From Zygnema cylindricum (lineage: Eukaryota; Streptophyta; Zygnematophyceae; Zygnematales; Zygnemataceae): DNA of 64,000 nt. Below, piece by piece: positions 57,000 to 64,000 of this stretch (positions are counted from its first letter, which is position 1; every line of letters begins with the position of its first letter). Under the pieces are notes generated by a model, which made no database searches, was not told where the DNA came from, and was given only the letters and a program-made list of their open reading frames with translations. Both the position numbers and the translations under genes were made by a program. The stretch lies in contig JBBHKE010000952.1 in the NCBI GenBank assembly GCA_037447655.1, positions 100,740 to 164,739 on the forward strand, read 5' to 3'.

Positions 57000-57225
57000 G
57001 AGCATGACATGTGATCTTTTTAGAGCGTTACTTTGATCAGCGACCGTCTGATCGTTCGAATCTGACAGTGTAAATAAAACCATTTGGTCTGAATGTTTTA
57101 ATTGGTCCAATATTTGGTTTGAATACAATATGGGTCTTAAGGTCATATTGTATGTTTTGTATAAAATAAACATATTGTATGGGCCTACTTTCACATACTT
57201 TTGAAATATAGTTTTAAACATAGTT
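57000..57225 (+). mobile_element. MITE-like repeat, copy 1
   Basis: It matches 61530-61760 in inverted orientation: CATGTGATCTT, then CTTTGATCAGCGACCGTC, then ATATGGGTCTTAAGGTCAT, and the end TTGTATGGGCCTACTTTCAC. About 220 bp are shared. There is no coding frame, and terminal repeats were not resolved. Confidence 0.65.
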
Positions 57226-57441
57226 GTTCAATTAGTGCGAATTTTTCAAATTTGTTGTTTACTACGTATTATTCGTGAATTTTGAAAATTTTGTTAAAAT
57301 TTGCTTAGTATTTTCTGTACGGGAAAATGAACAGAAACAGTACATAAATGTACGGAATTTTACAAAAAGAGACGTTGCACCATTTGCGCGAGGTAAGTTT
57401 GATTTTTCGTACGACTGACCTTTTTCTACAAAGAAGCCGCC

Positions 57442-57618
57442 ATGAAAAATCCTCTAAGAGGAAGTCGCCATTGCAACGCCACCAAAAAAGCCACTGAAAC
57501 TACTATTGAAGCCGTTGTGGAAGCCCTTCTGAACCGTGCCACAAACATCCTTGCATGGAACTCGAGGAGTAGAGTGGAAGCAGGGTTTTTTAAGGTATTA
57601 AGCTATGTTGAATGTTGA
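57442..57618 (+). CDS. Small ORF of unknown function, repeated nearby
   Basis: A 58-codon frame (MKNPLRGSRHCN... ending YVEC) contains KKATETTIEAVVEALLNRA and ILAWNSRSRVEAGFF. The same peptide pattern is encoded 257 bp downstream at 57699-57830 with many DNA differences but matching frame. This suggests that it derives from a real coding sequence. The stretch before ILAWNS is predicted helical from its spacing of alternating charged and hydrophobic residues. A donor-like GAG/GTAAGTTT lies upstream at about 57390, and the frame ends near AAG/GTATTA. It may be an exon of an old transposon gene. The family is unknown. Confidence 0.35.
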   Translation: MKNPLRGSRHCNATKKATETTIEAVVEALLNRATNILAWNSRSRVEAGFFKVLSYVEC

Positions 57619-57698
57619 AAAAGGTAAGGTGTATACTATCTCTCCTTTGTTTCTAAGTACTCGTAGACTCACCAAGAAATTAGAAGGAAGTCGCCATT

Positions 57699-57830
57699 GC
57701 TGGCGCCAAAAATAAAACCAATGAAACTGCCATTGAAACCTCTGTCGAAGCATTTACGAACCGAGCTAGAAGGATCTATGCCTGGAACTCGAAGAGTACA
57801 ATAAGAGCAAAGTTTTTTAGGATTTTTTAG
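57699..57830 (+). pseudogene. Second copy of the small ORF
   Basis: The frame reads AGAKNKTNETAIETSVEAFT, then NRARRIYAWNSKSTIRAKFF and stops. It aligns residue by residue with the copy at 57442, keeping ET-IE-VEA, NRA, AWNS-S and FF. There is no start codon in this copy. Confidence 0.4.
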
Positions 57831-57849
57831 GTTTTATTAGGGTTTTAGG

Positions 57850-58942
57850 TAGTGTGGTGTATCGATGATGATTTGTCGATAAGCGATATGGACCTTTTTC
57901 GGGTACCCGATAATCGATATATTAGTACAATATATCGCCATTGGTGTTATCGCCGATAAATAACCGATATTTGTCGTTTATTATCGGCGATAACACCGAT
58001 ATCGATAGCTATCGGCGATAATTATACGAACCATACAAATAAATAGGGTGGTTGTAAATGGCGGCAGTCTGACAAATGTGTTTCGTCTATAGATGTCCCG
58101 TGCGCACATTTCGCACGGTATAAACTAACCAATACTACGTACAATACGCCTTAAACGATGATGAAAAGTAAATAAAATGTGTACCTTACTTGGTACCCGT
58201 ACAATGTTTTTACAATTATGTACGGTGTCCGTCTATGTTCGTACATTTTAAGGTTATTTTACGGGATTTTCTAGGGTTTCCAATGTACATTGCCATACGT
58301 TCCTTTATATTTTAATAGATACTTCGTACTATTAGGTTTTTTAGGGTACTCTTTTATACAATTTTGCACATATCTGATAAATTTTCGTACTTTCTAAAAC
58401 TTTTAAAGATTTTCTAGGATTATGCTTTTGTACATTGCGTCAAGTGAAATTAACACGAATTTTCCTAAATGTATGAAAAAGACGAATACTTCGTAGTTTT
58501 TGTAAAAAAATTTAAAAATCCGTGCGAATTGGACATTGACTGTTCAGTCTACTCTGTTTGATTGTTCGTTTTTTTTTTTTAAGTTTGATTCTCGAATTTT
58601 ACAACGTATTTTATTTTTTTCGTTTCGGTAGGTATAGTTTTAGAACTATAAAGTATTATTTTCAATTTGTCTACGTTAACGTGCTGCGCTGTCTTTAATA
58701 ATTATCAGTTAAATAGATACGGAACAGATTGTTATACGTGGCATGCCACGCTATATAATGTAAATTATGTATTACAGTATATTATAAAGTACTATAGTAT
58801 GGGTAATATATATTTTTCAAGTTATTGCCGATTTGGAATTTGTTGGTCTCGGACCGATATATCGGGACCTTTGAGCGTTTGATAACCAATAACTATCGGT
58901 ATCGGTGTTATCGCGATAATTTTTTACCGATACACAACACTA
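57850..58942 (+). mobile_element. hAT-like non-autonomous transposon
   Basis: The left end TAGTGTGGTGTATCG and the right end, reverse-complemented TAGTGTTGTGTATCG, are inverted repeats with one mismatch in 15. Flanking octamers GTTTTAGG (57842-57849) and AATTTAGG (58943-58950) match at six of eight positions, and 8-bp duplications are typical of hAT. Both ends are followed by blocks of TATCGGCGATAA-type palindromic words. No coding frame is present, so it would need transposase from elsewhere. A rearranged relative lies at 46630-47412. Confidence 0.75.
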
Positions 58943-58950
58943 AATTTAGG

Positions 58951-59090
58951 CCATGCTGAATATTGGAAAAGGCAATGTGTATAATGTCTCTCCTTTGTCT
59001 GTAAGCAATCGTAAACTCTCCGAGAAATTGAGAGAGAAGGCCATGGCTGCCTTGATCTCAGACAGACAGAATATATGACTCTATCAAAAT
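58951..59090 (+). repeat. Family-2 LTR stem-loop remnant (weak)
   Basis: GGCCATGGCTGCCTT and flanking GAGAGAGAAGG and TCTCTCC runs resemble the LTR region near 50500. A weaker version precedes the second small ORF near 57620-57690. Similarity is partial. Confidence 0.35.
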
Positions 59091-59117
59091 GAGTAGTATT
59101 GGCCAAGACTTGAATTT

Positions 59118-59637
59118 GGTCCTACTCGTTTTCGTAATAAGCTATCAATCAGTCGTCCGTAGCCAATTGATGTATGGTCCTAGTGGTTGCCGTATTAAGC
59201 TATGCGTTAGTCGTGTGTAGTCAATTGATGTATGGTCCTAGTGGTTGTCGTGTTAAGCTATGCATTAGTCGTGTGTAGCCAATTGATGTATGGTTTTACT
59301 GGTTGCCGTATTAAGCTATCGAAGAGTCGTCCGTAGCCAATTGATGTATGGTCCTACTGGTTGTCGTATTAACGTATCGATCAGTTGTCCGTAGCCAATT
59401 TATGTAAAGTCATAGTGGTTGCCGTATTAAGCTATCGATCAACCTTTTGTAGCAAACTGATGTATGGTCCTATTGGTTACTGTATTAAGCTATCGATCAG
59501 TCGTCCGTAGCCAATTGATGTATGGTCCTCCTTGTTACTGTATTAAACTATCGATTAGTCGTCCGTAGCTAATTGATGTATGGTCCTACTGATTGTCGTA
59601 TTAATCAATCGATCAGTCGTCCGCTGCCAATTGATGT
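59118..59637. repeat. 58-bp tandem repeat, about nine units
   Basis: Units contain CAATTGATGTATGGTCCTA, GGTTGCCGTATTAAGCTATC and GATCAGTCGTCCGTAGC. Successive starts at 59164, 59222, 59280 and 59338 are 58 bp apart. Units differ by roughly 5-20 percent. There is no open frame, and it is unrelated to the 40-bp satellite. Confidence 0.92.
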
Positions 59638-60424
59638 AAGAGAGCCGATATACACATTGTGTGCGATAGCTATATAAATATTTTCAGTTGGAGAGCGCTC
59701 ATTTAACGGAAAATGTGCAATCTGCTGCACTTGAGTTTTTAAAATTTGACAAATGTATGGAGAAGTAAAGATGCAAAATCGTACAATGCATTTTAACAAT
59801 TTCTTAAATCGTTACATGCAAAACGCATGTAATATTTGCGCGTTCGTTTGGTGCATACTATGCAATTTCAACAACTAAGGTTTCAAGAGTCGTGATTTAG
59901 GGGCGCCGTACTACGTTCATAGCACTAGTAACGATTCGTAGTGTATTGAACCACACGATTGCAGTCGGGCACCTCTTCGGTTTGGTTTTGTTTAGTTCCG
60001 CTAGGGGTAAAACCGAACCAAGTGATTCTAAACCGGAATTTAAATTCGCACCCCGAACGAAGCAATCCGAACAGGTCATAACCGTCAAAAACGTTTTGTT
60101 TGAGCCGTGAAACACACCGCCCTTTGACCCCCTGGCTAGCCGGTCCGGTTCACCTTGTTACTCACTCGCTCCCGGGTAAGCACACCGCTAACCCCCATAC
60201 GCTAGTACACCCCCGACCTTACATGTACATTTGTGTACATCTTTTACAACTGACCGCATAACCATACATTGTCGTCCTAGGTTCAACCTAGTTTGGTGTA
60301 TTTATGTTGTATAGGACAATTCCTACATTTAGATAGTGTTGATTTAGCAAAATCAAGCGCTTGAACATGAAAAGTGGGGTGTACACACACACGTTACTTA
60401 CTAAAATACACTTGCCAACACTAA
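59638..60424. other. Nothing recognised
   Basis: No supported feature was found. Short frames occur, but none has a recognisable motif. Confidence 0.5.
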
Positions 60425-60590
60425 TATCCGGCTGGTGACCTAGTGGTTTGCGCATTCACAACTACACCAGAAGATTCAAAGTTCGAGCCCTAAACGACTC
60501 ACTATTCCCTTTAAGAGGATTGTCCACTATCTCCGCAATTGTACAAATATTTACATGTATCGAACATAAGGAGATTGTGGATATGTGACT
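60425..60590 (+). mobile_element. SINE-like unit 1
   Basis: GGCTGGTGACCTAGTGGTTTG resembles a tRNA A box in position, and AAGTTCGAGCCC at 60479-60490 is a good RNA polymerase III B box, about 45 bp downstream as in tRNA-derived SINEs. A tail GGATTGTCCACTATCTC follows and is shared with unit 2. Confidence 0.6.
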
Positions 60591-60699
60591 AGCTACCTGT
60601 TGAAAAGGGGTGTTACATAAGGAAGATGTTTCGCTCAATACCCGAGAAATGAGGTGTTCTCACACTCGATATTTACTAAAATGGTCTCGCTTGCATTGA

Positions 60700-60862
60700 T
60701 GTTTGGACTGGTGGGCGCATTGGTTAGCGTACTCACGGCTACTATAGAAGGTCCCAAGTTTGAGCACTAGCCAGCTCATTAATTTCCTTAGTTCGGGCAC
60801 AAACCAGCTCATAATTCTCCTTAACGAGATTTGTCCACTCTATCTCTACGGTTCTACGAATT
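60700..60862 (+). mobile_element. SINE-like unit 2
   Basis: GGACTGGTGGGCGCATTGG, then TTAGCGTACTCACGG, then a decayed B box CAAGTTTGAGCAC at 60755-60767, and a tail with GATTTGTCCACTCTATCTC. It matches unit 1 in order and spacing. Two units in the same orientation about 275 bp apart support a shared family. Confidence 0.55.
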
Positions 60863-60869
60863 CTTCTAG

Positions 60870-61529
60870 AGGTGGAATGCTAAACAAAATGAAAATCAAA
60901 AAATTTTATTGCAAAAATTGCGATGGGAAAGCCATCTTATTACAATAAGGTAAAACTGAAAAAAAAACATTTGAAGACTACAATAGTCAAATGTGAGTCA
61001 AATGTGTCGTTTTCATGTGTTTTTTTTTCACATGAAAATTGCTTGTACTAAATAATTATTTGTACTTTTTTTCTTAATAAAGTACAATTTTGCACCCTCA
61101 GACACCGACCGTACGCCACACTATTTAAAAAGGAACTGTATTAGAGATATTATTAAGTATTAACGCTCATTCAAAAAATAACTTAAATAACGTCAAGAAT
61201 AATTTAAAATAATGTACTCTATTTATAGTGATAGGGTCAAAATTGGGGTGACAGAATTAGCGTACAGAACTCTAATTACATTTCGCGGTGAAACGTATAC
61301 TTTTTTATAAAAATTCCGTACAAGTTGTCTGTCCGTACAATCTACACCCGTACTTTCCGTACGTTTTTACAAATACATTCCGTACAATATTTCCGTACAC
61401 GGAAGGAAACTATATGAAATTTACGAAAAGTTCAAAAAACCCAAAAAATAACGCATAATCGTAAATTTTCGAAATTTTAACGAATGAGGCATCTATGGGT
61501 TCTATTGATTTTCCCTCGTCTTTATGACT
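60870..61529. other. Nothing recognised
   Basis: AT-rich sequence with a short hairpin CATGTG-T8-CACATG near 61015. No coding frame or element end was resolved. Confidence 0.5.
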
Positions 61530-61760
61530 TGAATCCATAGTTCAAAAGTAGGTGAAAGTAGGCCCATACAATATTCATATTGTATGAAAAACATACAATA
61601 TGACCTTAAGACCCATATTGTAATGGTCACAAAATGAAAAAAAAAAGTAACAGGGTTGAGTTGCACATCATTCGATAGAGAATTAAACGTCATCGGACGG
61701 TCGCTGATCAAAGTAGCCATCAAACTATCGATCTAAGAAGATCACATGAAAAACCCATAA
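61530..61760 (-). mobile_element. MITE-like repeat, copy 2
   Basis: It matches 57000-57225 on the opposite strand. It includes a perfect hairpin CATACAATATtcATATTGTATG at about 61565-61586, plus a third CATACAATATG immediately after it. Confidence 0.65.
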
Positions 61761-61814
61761 GACAACTTGCGCCTACCAAATGCCTACCATAAAACACCTA
61801 CTTTTGAACTATGC

Positions 61815-62235
61815 TTGAATCAAATCTGAGTACGCTTTTCCGTGGCGACGCACTCAATTTCCCTTGTCGACGCCTTTTGTATGACACTTATTGTGTACGA
61901 CCGTACGAAGTAAGGAGCAGTTTTAGTACGGACTAACACATTTCGTACATTGCACTTTTAAAAACAATCGAAATTAGAGTAACTAACGCTAATTTAATAG
62001 TGCCTAGTTTGTGTTCACATATTCGACGCTTGAACATGTGAGAACAAGGTATCACAGTTTTCCTTCGTCTTTATGACTTGAATCAAATCTGAGTACGCTA
62101 AATTTCCCCTGTCGACACCAATATCTGACACTTATTTTGTACGTCTGTACGAAGTTAAGAGCACTAATAGTACGGAATAACATATTTCGCGCATTGCACT
62201 TTTTAAAAACAGTTGAAATTATAGTAACTAAGGGT
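61815..62235. repeat. Tandem pair of ~275-bp units
   Basis: GAATCAAATCTGAGTACGCT occurs at about 61815 and 62091. After each come TCGACGCC or TCGACACC, GACACTTATT, GTACGAAGT and ACATTTCGTACATTGCAC-like blocks in the same order. The units are diverged and non-coding. Confidence 0.75.
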
Positions 62236-62570
62236 GGACTTCCATTATCGAAAAGTGGGATTTTCTGAAGGCCGTACCGTTTCGTATATGTTCGCAGATT
62301 TCTTTTTTCAACGAAACAACATTACAGAAAAATGGGCGTGGAAAGGTTAAAGAATCCAGGATGAGCCGGCGATAAAGGTACCGTCGCAGGCCATGTGCCT
62401 CAGCCAGGTGGTGGATGCCGGTTATCGATCCACGCCCCACCATCAAAGTTCGTCACGCTTTTGTCGTTGCTTTTGAAATTTTGGGTAGTACATTTAATGC
62501 CCTCCAGACGAGTCATTAATTCTGCCTGGTGATATACCTCCACCCGTACAGATATTGCGTCCTGACATTG
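62236..62570. repeat. Partial relative of the terminal palindrome arm
   Basis: CTAAGGGTGGACTTCCATTA, then TCGAAAAGTGGGATTTT and AACGAAACAACATTACAG match, in order, the right arm of the palindrome from 63559 outward. After about 62345 the sequence is not recognised. Confidence 0.55.
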
Positions 62571-62574
62571 CATT

Positions 62575-62765
62575 CGAAGATTCTTTCAAGATTTTAAGCA
62601 TCGAATACTTACCTATTACCATTCAGAATGAGCATACGAATATTTTTTCAAGATTTTAAGCATCGAATACTTACCTACGTGTTACCATTCAGAATGAGCA
62701 TACGAAGATTTTTTCAAGATTTTAAGCATCGAATACTTACCTACGTGTTACCATTCAGAATGAGC
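62575..62765. repeat. 62/66-bp tandem repeat, three units
   Basis: CAAGATTTTAAGCATCGAAT occurs at 62587, 62649 and 62715, each followed by ACTTACCTA and CATTCAGAATGAGC. The second and third units carry an extra CGTG. In the copied region one frame stays open across the units, but it has no known motif. Confidence 0.9.
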
Positions 62766-62769
62766 CACA

Positions 62770-63137
62770 CAGGTTTACAGATGCGACCTAATGGAAGGCA
62801 CACCCTTTAGTAAAATTTTCCGTACAATTATGGGCGCCTAACGGGTCCACCTAAGGGAAGTTCCATCATACGTTTCTTATGTATGGAAACTCTGAGACCG
62901 GATTGAATCGATGTTCCATCAGTAGAGTCCGTAAGCCCGGTTCTATATTGACTGCCACGCAAGCTACGGTCCGATATTGAATATCTTTAGATTTTGCGAC
63001 GCTTAAAGTCAAATCTTGACTTGCGTACCATGTACCTGCAAGCAGTATTGATCCGACAAAGTTTATACTTTTAGACGTTGTCTGTACGCCAGCTCAATTT
63101 TAGGGTTTTACTTTTCGAACATAACGAAAGTCCTTTG
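62770..63137. other. Nothing recognised
   Basis: GTCCACCTAAGGGAAGTTCC near 62848 resembles the central word of the palindrome further right. Otherwise no feature is supported. Confidence 0.45.
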
Positions 63138-63935
63138 AGAAAAATAGTGTGACGAACAAAAGTTAACGAAAATAGCGTGACGAGGGAATATTACGAAATT
63201 TCGCTTTTATTTTCGGTTATATTTTGGAAACCGCGTGTCATGTGCAAATCTTAAGATTTTTTGTTGGTTTTCCATCATGACACGTAGCTTAATCGTCCAG
63301 CGTGTCACGATTTTTTTTTTCTGTATCTGCCAACCCACCTCCTCGAGGTGGGTTGACAGTTACAGAAAAAAATGAAGCGAACTCCTCGCAGATGAACATC
63401 CGACGGCCAGTATTACTTCCAAGACCTTCGGAGAGTATCGGCAAGATTCTCTGTAATGTTGTTTTTCGTATAAAAACAAAATAGGCGGTACGATTTGGTA
63501 CGGATGGTCGCGAATATTTGTAAACTACGCCACTTTTCGCCCGATGGAACGTCACCCTAAGGGTCAAGTTCCATCAGTCGAAAAGTGGGGTAGTTTACAG
63601 AAATCCGCAACAATCCGTACTAAACCGTACGACCTATTTTGTTTTTATACGCGAAGCAACATTACAATCTTGCTAATACTCTCCGAAGGTCTTGGAAGTA
63701 AAAATGACCGTCGGATGTTCATCTTCAAGGCGTTCGCTTCACTTTTCTCTGTAGCCAGAAAAAAATTAATAGTCACACACTGGACGAATACGCTACGTGT
63801 CACGATGGAAAACCAACGAAAATTGACGAAATTTGCACATGGTATGTGCTTTTCAAAATACAACTGAAAATTAAAAATGTAATCTCGAAGCGATCCTTCG
63901 TCGCGCAATTCCTTTCGTCACACTATTTCCAGAAA
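63138..63935. repeat. ~0.8-kb near-palindrome
   Basis: The centre is ACCCTAAGGGT at 63554-63564. Moving outward, each block on the left has its reverse complement on the right: GATGGAAC/GTTCCATC, CTTCCAAGACCTTCGGAGAG/CTCTCCGAAGGTCTTGGAAG, GAACATCCGACGG/CCGTCGGATGTTC, TTGGTTTTCCATC/GATGGAAAACCAA, and AAATAGTGTGACGAA/TTCGTCACACTATTT. The arms are about 420 and 375 bp and roughly 80-90 percent complementary by eye. It could fold into a long hairpin RNA if transcribed. It is probably two opposed copies of one transposon. Confidence 0.9.
63308..63372. repeat. Nested hairpin in the left palindrome arm
   Basis: CAACCCACCTC (63331-63341), a CTC loop and GAGGTGGGTTG (63345-63355) form a perfect 11-bp stem. 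It extends outward through CTG/CAG and TTTTTTCTGTA/TACAGAAAAAA. The right arm of the palindrome lacks the core, so it is a small insertion or a local expansion. Confidence 0.85.
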
Positions 63936-64000
63936 AATATTTTTGTCGTGTTAAAAAATAGGAAATCTAAAAATGAGCTGGCGTAAAAGACTGACGTTTG

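Noticed and set aside
1-64000. A new multi-gene defence, metabolic or signalling system
   Set aside because: No set of intact neighbouring host genes exists in the window. All long coding sequence is transposon-derived and broken.

Overview
The window looks like repeat-rich nuclear DNA of a plant, most likely a land plant. The evidence is plant-type Ty1-copia polyproteins, initiator-tRNA-type primer sites, tRNA-like SINE boxes and a spliced DDE transposase relic. The species cannot be named from sequence alone. No intact host gene, rRNA or functional tRNA gene was found, and every long coding stretch is transposon-derived and broken.

Region 1 (1-28131) is a large AT-rich satellite array, about 22 kb or roughly 550 copies of a 40-bp monomer. 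It is interrupted by one nearly complete copia element (10578-16114, 5-bp target duplication ATTGT) and by a 474-bp fragment of that element's LTR at 6059-6532. The fragment has the same LTR/satellite junction and about 0.85 kb of the same flanking satellite as the 3' LTR, so the array was segmentally duplicated after the element inserted. A 10-N assembly gap (28132-28141) marks the array's right edge.

Region 2 (28142-40100) is a nest of retrotransposons. A minus-strand copia (A) sits in a LINE fragment, a plus-strand copia (B) interrupts A's 5' LTR, and a minus-strand copia with ~1.2-kb LTRs (C) interrupts B's gag. A further LTR piece interrupts C's 5' LTR. All these copia elements start gag inside the LTR and read through the primer-binding site.

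Region 3 (40101-56870) mixes several kinds of sequence: a degenerate intron-containing DDE transposase with a hairpin minisatellite beside it, a long LINE with an N-terminal zinc finger and reverse transcriptase, several solo or truncated family-2 LTRs, fragments of a minus-strand gag, and a recent 718-bp direct duplication tied to an inverted LTR foldback.

Region 4 (56871-64000) is non-coding and holds short transposons and repeats: a hAT-like element with near-matching 8-bp target duplications, a MITE-like pair, a 58-bp tandem array, two SINE-like units, a 66-bp tandem repeat and a ~0.8-kb near-palindrome. The genes do not form a pathway. The window records successive insertions, duplications and decay. 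All alignments were made by eye.
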